From Nisaea sediminum (GTDB lineage: Bacteria; Pseudomonadota; Alphaproteobacteria; Thalassobaculales; Thalassobaculaceae), in contig NZ_JACZCQ010000001.1 of the NCBI RefSeq assembly GCF_014904705.1, positions 248,001-312,000 of the forward strand: DNA of 64,000 bases, given 5' to 3'. The notes beneath the pieces are model-generated. The model saw only the letters and a program-made list of their open reading frames with translations. It searched no databases and had not been told where the DNA came from. Position numbers and translations under genes: made by a program. Positions 57,759 to 64,000 of the stretch are shown piece by piece (the first letter of the stretch is position 1; every line of letters begins with the position of its first letter).

Positions 57759-58601
57759 ATGGAGTGGCTGACCGAAAACAAGCTGCCGGTGGGCAAGGCG
57801 GCGCAGAATTTCGTCGACTGGCTGACCGATCACGGCGCCTGGTTCTTCGACGGGCTCGCGGCCGGGCTCGAGTTCATGATCGAGGCCATCCTCTGGGTGC
57901 TGCAGGCGCCACATCCGCTGCTCGCCGTCGCGATCGCCACCGGCATCGCCTTCGCCGTCCGCCGCAGCGTCTGGTTTCCGCTTCTGGTCGCGGCCGGGTT
58001 GCTGCTGATCATCAATCAAGGCTACTGGGAAGAGACGACGGAGACGGTCGCCCTCGTGCTGGCATCCTCCGTCGTCTGCATGGGCGTCGGCGTGCCGCTC
58101 GGCATTGCCGCGGCCCGGCGTCCCTGGCTCTTCTCCGCCATGCGTCCGGTGCTCGACCTGATGCAGACCATCCCGACCTTCGTCTATTTGATCCCGGCCC
58201 TGATCCTTTTCGGGCTCGGCATGGTGCCGGGACTGATCGCGACCGTGATCTTCGCCATCCCGGCGCCGATCCGGCTGACCCATCTCGGCATCTCCTCAAC
58301 CCCGAAGATGCTGCTCGAAGCGGGCGAGGCCTTCGGCGCGACCCGGACCCAGCTGCTCTGGAAGGTGGAGCTGCCCTATGCCATGCCGCAGATCATGGCC
58401 GGGCTCACGCAGACCATCATGCTTTCGCTCTCCATGGTCGTCATCGCCGCGCTGGTCGGCGCCGACGGGCTTGGCGTACCGACGCTCAGGGCGCTCAATC
58501 AGGTCAATATCGCCAAGGGCTTCGAGGTCGGGCTGGCGATCGTGCTGATCGCCATCATCCTCGACCGGATGTTCCGCGGCCGTGAAGGAGCAGGGAAATG
58601 A
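57759..58601 (+). CDS. choW: choline ABC transporter permease
   Basis: The 280-residue ProW-type permease has a cytoplasmic N-terminus, then about six to seven helices. The EAA loop is EAGEAFGATRTQLLWKVELP, and LMQTIPTFVYLIPALILFGLG is characteristic of the ProW/ChoW/OpuAB group. ATG 57759 is chosen because GGAGGGGC lies just before it. Its stop overlaps choV as ATGA. It is the membrane channel for choline import. Confidence 0.93.
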   Translation: MEWLTENKLPVGKAAQNFVDWLTDHGAWFFDGLAAGLEFMIEAILWVLQAPHPLLAVAIATGIAFAVRRSVWFPLLVAAGLLLIINQGYWEETTETVALVLASSVVCMGVGVPLGIAAARRPWLFSAMRPVLDLMQTIPTFVYLIPALILFGLGMVPGLIATVIFAIPAPIRLTHLGISSTPKMLLEAGEAFGATRTQLLWKVELPYAMPQIMAGLTQTIMLSLSMVVIAALVGADGLGVPTLRALNQVNIAKGFEVGLAIVLIAIILDRMFRGREGAGK

Positions 58602-59635
58602 GCCGTTCGGCCGTCCGTTTCGATGCGGTGAACATCGTCTTCGGCGACAGTCCTGAAACCGCTCTGCCGCTGATGGATCGCGGCATGGAGCGGGCCGAGA
58701 TCCAGGAGCAGACCGGCCAGATCCTCGGCGTGCACGATTGCAGCCTCACGGTAGAGCCGGGGGAAATTGTCGTTATCATGGGGCTTTCTGGCTCCGGAAA
58801 GTCGACCCTTTTGCGCTCGGTGAACGGGCTCAATCCGGTGGTGCGCGGGTCCGTCTGGGTCGATGACGGCGAGACCGAGATCGACGTCGCGACGGCGGAC
58901 GAAGCGACTCTCCGCCGCCTGCGGACAAGCCGCGTCACGATGGTGTTCCAGAATTTCGCCCTGCTGCCCTGGCGCACGGTGGCGGAGAATGTCGGTCTCG
59001 GGCTCGAACTTGCGGGCGTGCTGAAGGCGGAGCGCGACGACAGGGTGGCGAAGCAGCTATCCCTGGTCGGTCTCGGCGACTGGGCGGGGCGCAAGGTACA
59101 CGAGCTTTCGGGCGGGATGCAGCAGCGCGTCGGGCTCGCCCGCGCATTCGCGACGGAAGCGCCGATCCTTCTGATGGACGAGCCGTTCTCCGCGCTCGAT
59201 CCGCTGATCCGGGCGAAGCTGCAGGACGAGTTGCTCGAATTGCAGTCTCAGTTGCAACGCACGATCATCTTCGTCAGCCACGATCTCGACGAGGCTCTGA
59301 AACTCGGATCCAAGGTCGCGATCATGGAAGGCGGACGGATCGTCCAGTGCGGCACGCCGCAGCAGATCGTGCTGGAGCCGGCGAACGAGTATGTCGCCGA
59401 GTTCGTCTCCCATATGAACCCGTTGAACGTTCTGATCGCCTCCTCCGTGATGCGTCCGGTGGAAGGGGGCGGTCCCGTTCCAGCCGGTTCCGTAACCGCA
59501 GAACCGGACACGCCGCTGGCCGATCTTATGAGGTCCCGCATCCGGACGTCCGAGCCGATCCGCGTTGTTGCGGACGGAAAGCTGATCGGGGAGATCGGTG
59601 ATGCTGAAATCTATTCCTCTCTGCTGAAGGAATAG
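58598..59635 (+). CDS. choV: choline ABC transporter ATPase
   Basis: The 345-residue ProV-type ATPase has Walker A GLSGSGKST, Q-loop TMVFQNFALLPWRTV, signature LSGGMQQR, Walker B ILLMDEP and switch VSHDLDEA. Ahead of Walker A is the ChoV/ProV insertion with LPLMDRGMERAEIQEQTG. The C-terminal part lacks a full tandem CBS domain; only a short stretch remains. It overlaps choW by four bases. The trio choXWV imports choline for BetA and BetB. Confidence 0.94.
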   Translation: MSRSAVRFDAVNIVFGDSPETALPLMDRGMERAEIQEQTGQILGVHDCSLTVEPGEIVVIMGLSGSGKSTLLRSVNGLNPVVRGSVWVDDGETEIDVATADEATLRRLRTSRVTMVFQNFALLPWRTVAENVGLGLELAGVLKAERDDRVAKQLSLVGLGDWAGRKVHELSGGMQQRVGLARAFATEAPILLMDEPFSALDPLIRAKLQDELLELQSQLQRTIIFVSHDLDEALKLGSKVAIMEGGRIVQCGTPQQIVLEPANEYVAEFVSHMNPLNVLIASSVMRPVEGGGPVPAGSVTAEPDTPLADLMRSRIRTSEPIRVVADGKLIGEIGDAEIYSSLLKE

Positions 59636-59676
59636 GCTAGGACTCTGCACTATAATTCATTGCAGGGAGGAAGCCC

Positions 59677-60909
59677 GTGACGGACAAGGGCATCGTGATC
59701 GTGGGCGCCAGCCATGGCGGTGTGCAGATGGCGGCCAGTCTGCGCGAGAAGGGCTACGACGGTCCGCTCACCATGCTGACAAGCGAGCCGGATCTTCCCT
59801 ACCAGAAGCCGCCGCTTTCCAAGGGCTATATCAAGGAGCCGGATCCGAAGCCGACGATCCTGCGCCCAGAGAAATTCTACACCGACCGAAACATCGACCT
59901 GCGCCTCGGAACCGAAGCGACGGCGATCGACCGGGGGGCGGGCTCGGTCACTCTGGCCGACGGCAGCAGCATCGCCTGTTCGAAGATTGTGCTCGCGGTC
60001 GGCTCCCGCCCGCGCCGGATCCCGGTGCCGAACATCGACGCGCCCGGCGTGTTCGAGCTCCGAACCTATCACGACAGCCAGGAAATCAAGGCGGCCTTTG
60101 ACGCGTCCGGCTCGGTGTTGGTCATCGGCGGCGGCTTCATCGGCCTCGAGATCGCGGCGACCGCGGCCCAGCTCGGAAAGAAGGTCACCGTGCTGGAGGC
60201 CGAGGGCCGGCTGATGGCTCGTGCGGTGTCGCCGACGGTGTCCGCCTATTTCTTCGGCTATCTGACCTCGCTCGGCGCCGACATTCGTCTGAATGCCCGC
60301 GTTGCCGGCGTGCGCGTTTCGGGCGGCAAGGCGTCCGGCGCGGATCTGGCGGACGGAACGGCGATCGAGGCCGATTGCGTGATTTCCGGCACCGGGGTCG
60401 TTCCCTGCTCGGAACTGGCGGAAGGCGCCGGGCTGACGCTTGAGAACGGTATATCCGTGAACGAGGTGATGCTGAGTTCGGTGCCGGAGATCGCGGCCAT
60501 CGGCGATTGCGCGAGCTATGTCCACTGGCAGCTCGGTCGGCGGGTGCGGCTCGAATCCGTGCAGAACGCGGTCGACCAGGCGAAGACCGCCGCCGCGGCG
60601 TTGCTCGGCGATGCCGCGCCCTACCATGAAGTGCCGTGGTTCTGGTCCGATCAGGCCGAGGCGAAGCTGCAGATCGCGGGCCTATCCGACGGCACGGAAG
60701 AGGCGGTCCTGCGCGGCGATCCGGAGAGCGGTTCCTTCTCCGCCTTCCTCTTCTCCGGCGGTAAGCTGCGCTGCGTCGAGTCGGTGAACAAGGCTGGTGA
60801 TCATGCGCTCGCACGCCGGCTGATCGCTGGCGACGTACCCGTAACTCCTGCCGAGGCCGCAGACCCGGATTGCGATCTCCGCGCATTGGTGAAGCAGGCC
60901 CGCGGCTAG
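59677..60909 (+). CDS. ferredoxin/rubredoxin reductase-type FAD oxidoreductase
   Basis: The 410-residue flavoprotein belongs to the two-dinucleotide-domain reductases that serve ferredoxins of Rieske oxygenases or P450s. The FAD motif is IVIVGASHGGVQMAASLREKG, followed by PYQKPPLSKGYI. The NAD motif is VLVIGGGFIGLEIAATAAQLG. AAIGDCASY binds FAD, and a Reductase_C domain closes the chain. The GTG start follows GGGAGGAAG; TATAAT at 59651-59656 could be a -10 but lies close. No partner ferredoxin or oxygenase is adjacent. Confidence 0.88.
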   Translation: MTDKGIVIVGASHGGVQMAASLREKGYDGPLTMLTSEPDLPYQKPPLSKGYIKEPDPKPTILRPEKFYTDRNIDLRLGTEATAIDRGAGSVTLADGSSIACSKIVLAVGSRPRRIPVPNIDAPGVFELRTYHDSQEIKAAFDASGSVLVIGGGFIGLEIAATAAQLGKKVTVLEAEGRLMARAVSPTVSAYFFGYLTSLGADIRLNARVAGVRVSGGKASGADLADGTAIEADCVISGTGVVPCSELAEGAGLTLENGISVNEVMLSSVPEIAAIGDCASYVHWQLGRRVRLESVQNAVDQAKTAAAALLGDAAPYHEVPWFWSDQAEAKLQIAGLSDGTEEAVLRGDPESGSFSAFLFSGGKLRCVESVNKAGDHALARRLIAGDVPVTPAEAADPDCDLRALVKQARG

Positions 60910-60966
60910 CGCCTCGGGTCTGCGACAATCGCGACGCAATTTAGGTATTCCATGGCATAAAGTGTG

Positions 60967-60976
60967 TGGTATACCA
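60967..60976. promoter_or_regulatory. GntR/FCD-type palindrome
   Basis: TGGTATACCA is a perfect 10-base palindrome, 60 bases before the GntR-family start at 61037. FCD-type GntR proteins bind short palindromes of the TGGTATACCA form, so this is probably the autoregulatory site. I saw no second copy before the ThDP-enzyme gene. Confidence 0.6.
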
Positions 60977-61036
60977 GAACCCACGAGCCCGTTTACGGGT
61001 GCATCCTCCGTGGGCCGATTGGTCGGGGAACTCTGC

Positions 61037-61723
61037 ATGAACGATACTTCCGCGTTGATGGTGACGCCCATCGCGGCCGAGGTCAGTCTGAAGGACAAGA
61101 CCTATGCGGCCCTCAAGGACGGCATCGTCTCGATGAACATCTACGACCCCGATGCCAATCTCCGGCTCGACGAGCGGCAGCTCTCCGAACAGCTCGGCAT
61201 CAGCCGCACGCCGCTCCGCGAGGCGCTTGCCCGTCTCGCGCAGGAAGGGCTCGTTGATATCCAGCCGCGGCGCGGCGTCTTCATCGTGCGCAAGACCAAG
61301 GCCGAGATCATCGAGATGATCAAGGTCTGGGCGGCGCTGGAAGGCATGGCCGCGCGTCTCGCCTGCGACGTCGCGTCCGATAACGAGATCAAGCAGCTGC
61401 GCCGGATCTTCTCCGAAACGGAGAAGGGGCGGCTCGAAATCGACGAGTATTCCAGCCGCAACATCGAGTTCCATCAGGCGATCCTGAAGCTCGCCCATTC
61501 GCCGCTCATCGAGGAGATGATCGACAAGATCTTCCTCCATGTGCGCGCGATCCGGAACCGGACCATCGGCGAGCAGGACCGCATCGCCCGCTCGATGCAG
61601 GACCACATGCATATCGTCGAGGCGATCGAGGCGCGCGACGCGGAAACCGCGGAACGGCTCGTCAGGGACCATGCGCTGGCGCTCGCCAAGCATGTCGCCA
61701 ACAACGTGAACTATCTCGGATAA
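61037..61723 (+). CDS. GntR-family regulator with FCD domain
   Basis: The 228-residue regulator has an N-terminal winged helix (YAALKDGIVSMNIYD, then RQLSEQLGISRTPLREALARLAQEGLV) and an FCD effector domain with FHQAILKLAHSP and the metal-binding DHMHIVEAIEARD. Effectors of FCD proteins are usually small organic acids. ATG 61037 follows GGGGAA; the frame extends upstream but without family similarity. It is 60 bases ahead of the ThDP enzyme on the same strand and probably controls it and the CoA-transferase. Confidence 0.9.
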   Translation: MNDTSALMVTPIAAEVSLKDKTYAALKDGIVSMNIYDPDANLRLDERQLSEQLGISRTPLREALARLAQEGLVDIQPRRGVFIVRKTKAEIIEMIKVWAALEGMAARLACDVASDNEIKQLRRIFSETEKGRLEIDEYSSRNIEFHQAILKLAHSPLIEEMIDKIFLHVRAIRNRTIGEQDRIARSMQDHMHIVEAIEARDAETAERLVRDHALALAKHVANNVNYLG

Positions 61724-61783
61724 CCAAAGATCAAGAGGCGGGCCGGGGAAACCGGCCGCCTATAATAAAAGGGAGCTACTAGA

Positions 61784-63508
61784 ATGAGCGATACCGCCAC
61801 CGATACCCTTAAAGAAAAAGATCGCTCCGGCGAGGTTGTTTCCGGCGGTCATCTGGTCGCCAAGGCCCTGAAGAACGAGGGTGTGGACACGATCTTCACG
61901 CTCTGCGGCGGGCACATCATCGATATCTATGACGGCTGCGTCGACGAGGGCATCCGCATCATCGACGTCCGGCACGAGCAGGTCGCGGCCCATGCCGCCG
62001 ACGGCTATGCCCGGCAGACCGGCAAGCTCGGCTGCGTCGTCACCACGGCGGGCCCGGGCTGCACCAACGCCATCACCGGCGTCGCGACGGCCTTCCGCTC
62101 CGAGAGCCCGGTGCTGCATATCGGCGGCCAGGGCGCGCTGACCCAGCACAAGATGGGCTCGCTGCAGGACCTGCCACATGTCGACATCATGGCGCCGATT
62201 ACCAAGTTCTCCGCCGGTGTGCGCTCGACTGAGCGGGCCGCGGACATGGTCTCCATGGCGGCGCGCGAATGCTTCGCCGGCGCCTACGGCCCGTCCTACC
62301 TCGAGATCCCGCGCGACGTGCTCGATCGCGAAGTGCCGCTGTCCAGCGCCGTCATTCCGGCGCCCGGCAAGTACCGCGCTTCGACCAAGTCGATCGGCGA
62401 TCCGGCCGACATCGAGAAGCTGGCCGACCTGATCGTCAAGGCGGAGCGCCCGGCGATCCTCGTCGGCTCCCAGGTCTGGATGAGCCGCGGCCATCAGGCG
62501 GCGATCGATCTGGTCAAGGACCTCAACATCGCCTGCTACATGAACGGCGCGGCCCGTGGCATCCTGCCCCAGACCGACAGCCACTATTTCAACCGGACCC
62601 GCAGCATGGCCTTCCAGAAGGCCGACCTGCTGCTGATCGTCGGCACCCCGTTCGACTTCCGCATGGGCTACGGCAAGCGCATCCGCTCCGACCTGACGCT
62701 GGTGCAGATCGATCAGGATTACCGCACGGTCGGCAAGAATCGCGACATCGATCTCGGCCTCGCCGGCGATCCGGGCGCGATCCTCTCCGCGGTCCATGCG
62801 GCGATCAAGGGCCGAGTCGACAACGGCTCCAAGGGCCGCGCCGGCTGGCTGAAGGAACTGAAGGCGGCCGAAGAGACGGCGACCCAGAAGCTGATGCCGC
62901 TCTTCCTCTCCGACCAGTCCCCGATCCATCCCTACCGGGTGGCGTGGGAGCTGAACGAGTTCCTGACCGAGAAGACGATCTATATCGGCGACGGCGGCGA
63001 CGTGGTCACCATCTCCGCGCAGGCCGTGGCGCCGAAAGGCCCCGGCAACTGGATGGATCCGGGTGCGCTCGGTTCGCTCGGCGTCGGCACCGGCTTCGCC
63101 ATCGCGGCCGGCCTCGCCAATCCGGAGAAGGAAGTGCTGTGCTACTACGGCGACGGTTCCTTCGGCATGACCGCCTTCGACATGGAGACGGCGAACCGGT
63201 TCGGCGTGCCCTACATCGCGGTCATCGGCAACAACTCTTCGATGAACCAGATCCGCTACGGCCAGATCGCCAAGTATGGCGAGCAGCGCGGCAATGTCGG
63301 CAACAAGCTCGGCGACATTCCGTTCTCCAAGTTCGCCGAAATGCTCGGTGGACATGGCGAGGAAGTGCACGAGGCTTCGAAGATCGCGCCGGCGCTGCAG
63401 CGCGCCCGCGAGGCGGTGAAGAGCACCGGCAAGTCCGCGGTCGTCAACATCTGGGTCGATCCGAACGAATACGCGCCGGGCACCAAGAACCAGACCATGT
63501 ACAAGTAA
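61784..63508 (+). CDS. ThDP-dependent 2-hydroxyacyl-CoA lyase / oxalyl-CoA decarboxylase-like enzyme
   Basis: The 574-residue ThDP enzyme has the activating glutamate in DVRHEQVAAHAADGYAR and the cofactor motif GDGSFGMTAF with NN near 485. It aligns with acyl-CoA lyases, including SLQDLPHVD and TKFSAG, which recall FQEFPQV and TKFSA of human HACL1. It lacks the YEE-type segment (D-Y-E-E-L/M-D) that holds Tyr and Glu in oxalyl-CoA decarboxylases. The adjacent formyl-CoA transferase suggests formyl-CoA is its product or partner. Acetolactate-synthase-like function is a further alternative. GGGAGCTACTAGA precedes the ATG. Confidence 0.75.
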   Translation: MSDTATDTLKEKDRSGEVVSGGHLVAKALKNEGVDTIFTLCGGHIIDIYDGCVDEGIRIIDVRHEQVAAHAADGYARQTGKLGCVVTTAGPGCTNAITGVATAFRSESPVLHIGGQGALTQHKMGSLQDLPHVDIMAPITKFSAGVRSTERAADMVSMAARECFAGAYGPSYLEIPRDVLDREVPLSSAVIPAPGKYRASTKSIGDPADIEKLADLIVKAERPAILVGSQVWMSRGHQAAIDLVKDLNIACYMNGAARGILPQTDSHYFNRTRSMAFQKADLLLIVGTPFDFRMGYGKRIRSDLTLVQIDQDYRTVGKNRDIDLGLAGDPGAILSAVHAAIKGRVDNGSKGRAGWLKELKAAEETATQKLMPLFLSDQSPIHPYRVAWELNEFLTEKTIYIGDGGDVVTISAQAVAPKGPGNWMDPGALGSLGVGTGFAIAAGLANPEKEVLCYYGDGSFGMTAFDMETANRFGVPYIAVIGNNSSMNQIRYGQIAKYGEQRGNVGNKLGDIPFSKFAEMLGGHGEEVHEASKIAPALQRAREAVKSTGKSAVVNIWVDPNEYAPGTKNQTMYK

Positions 63509-63512
63509 GCGG

Positions 63513-63544
63513 AAGGGCGCGCCGGTCTCCGGCGCGCCCTTTTT
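63513..63544 (+). terminator. terminator after the ThDP enzyme
   Basis: Arms AAGGGCGCGCCGG (63513-63525) and CCGGCGCGCCCTT (63529-63541) pair over 13 bases with a three-base loop and run into TTTT. This is a strong Rho-independent terminator between the lyase and the CoA-transferase gene, so the transferase may have lower expression or its own promoter. Confidence 0.85.
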
Positions 63545-63578
63545 GCGTTCAATCCGCTAAGGGGGAAAGAGGAAGAAA

Positions 63579-64000
63579 ATGAGCGAAGCGCTGAAAGGTG
63601 TCCGCATTCTGGACATGACCCATGTGCAGTCGGGGCCGACCTGCACGCAGCTTCTGGCCTGGTTCGGGGCCGACGTGATCAAGGTCGAACGCCCGGGTGT
63701 CGGTGACATCACGCGCGGCCAGCTTCGCGATCTGCCGGATGCGGACAGCCTCTATTTCACCATGCTGAACAGCAACAAGCGCAGCGTCACCCTCGATACC
63801 AAGAACGCCAAGGGCAAGGAGATCCTGACCCGCCTCATCGAGGAGTGCGATGTCATGGTCGAGAACTTCGCTCCCGGCGCGCTGGACCGCATGGGCTTCA
63901 CCTGGGAACGGATCCAGGAGATCAATCCGCGGATCATCTATGCCAGCATCAAGGGCTTCGGTCCGGGCACCTACGAGGATTGCAAGGTCTACGAGAACGT
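63579..64000 (+). CDS. frc: formyl-CoA transferase (partial, runs off the window)
   Basis: The first 140 residues closely match formyl-CoA:oxalate CoA-transferase. [17 protein letters not shown] carries Gln17, [16 protein letters not shown] follows, and [17 protein letters not shown] and [19 protein letters not shown] are near-identical to Frc. The position of Trp48 in Oxalobacter Frc is Gln48 here (ITRGQLRD). The enzyme moves CoA from formyl-CoA to an acceptor acid such as oxalate. GAGGAAGAAA precedes the ATG. The catalytic Asp169 lies beyond the window. Confidence 0.88.
   Translation, partial: MSEALKGVRILDMTHVQSGPTCTQLLAWFGADVIKVERPGVGDITRGQLRDLPDADSLYFTMLNSNKRSVTLDTKNAKGKEILTRLIEECDVMVENFAPGALDRMGFTWERIQEINPRIIYASIKGFGPGTYEDCKVYEN

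Noticed and set aside
59651-59656. TATAAT before the flavoprotein gene as a mapped promoter
   Set aside because: It is only 20 bases before the start and overlaps the leader with no matching -35; kept only as a remark in the gene entry.

Overview
The window is high-GC, gene-dense chromosomal DNA from an alphaproteobacterium. The gene families point to a marine or host-associated heterotroph of the Rhodospirillales type, but the assignment is inferred from gene content only: alphaproteobacterial PAS_5 protein, Glp-type glycerol ABC transporter, betICAB with ChoXWV, TAXI-TRAP, non-pyrrolysine MttB, and a NaChBac-type sodium channel. I saw no rRNA or tRNA gene, no insertion sequence, no phage gene and no CRISPR array. 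Genes run on both strands in short operons, and most of the content is import and catabolism of small organic compounds.

Layout. 1-9.8 kb: two alpha/beta hydrolases (one with a fluoroacetate-dehalogenase-type active site), a PAS_5 protein, a thioesterase/crotonase pair, a LigI-like amidohydrolase, the nucleoid protein HU with a strong terminator, a voltage-gated sodium channel, a CMD-family protein, an MttB-family methyltransferase and a VIT1-type transporter. 9.8-18.5 kb: a complete glycerol module, with glpV and glpSTPQ plus a DUF2160 protein on the minus strand, divergent from glpR-glpD. Three matching direct repeats in the shared intergenic region are likely GlpR sites. 18.6-22.6 kb: EamA exporter, upp, a class III CoA-transferase, a cysteine hydrolase and a VOC protein. 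22.7-26.8 kb: a large hybrid histidine kinase (PAS, HK, REC, REC, HPt) convergent with a DUF2189 membrane protein. 27-33.5 kb: TAXI-TRAP transporter, M19 dipeptidase, cold-shock protein and DEAD-box helicase.

33.7-41.1 kb: acyl-CoA ligase and IclR regulator divergent from a YnjBCD-like ABC importer, then a CurA-like reductase. 41.3-45.6 kb: a Slam-like outer-membrane protein (TPR plus beta barrel) followed by a 955-residue protein that joins a FecR domain to a C-terminal TbpB-like barrel. This looks like a type XI secretion translocator with its cargo and is the least ordinary locus here. 45.7-48.5 kb: polyamine-type ABC importer. 48.5-51.3 kb: aryl-CoA ligase plus flavin monooxygenase. 51.3-59.6 kb: betI-betC-betA-betB divergent from choXWV across a BetI-type palindrome. 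Together these import choline (and perhaps choline sulfate after hydrolysis) and oxidise it to glycine betaine. 59.7-64 kb: a ferredoxin-reductase-type flavoprotein, an FCD-type GntR regulator with a nearby palindrome, a ThDP-dependent lyase and the start of a formyl-CoA transferase, which runs off the window.

Recurring themes. Three importer operons (glycerol, TAXI-TRAP, choline) carry a strong hairpin just after the binding-protein gene, consistent with binding protein being made in excess over the membrane parts. The two Glp ATPases have complementary defects that predict one working and one degenerate ATP site. A 25-bp operator-like sequence is shared between the iclR intergenic region and the TAXI-TRAP promoter region nearly 10 kb away.
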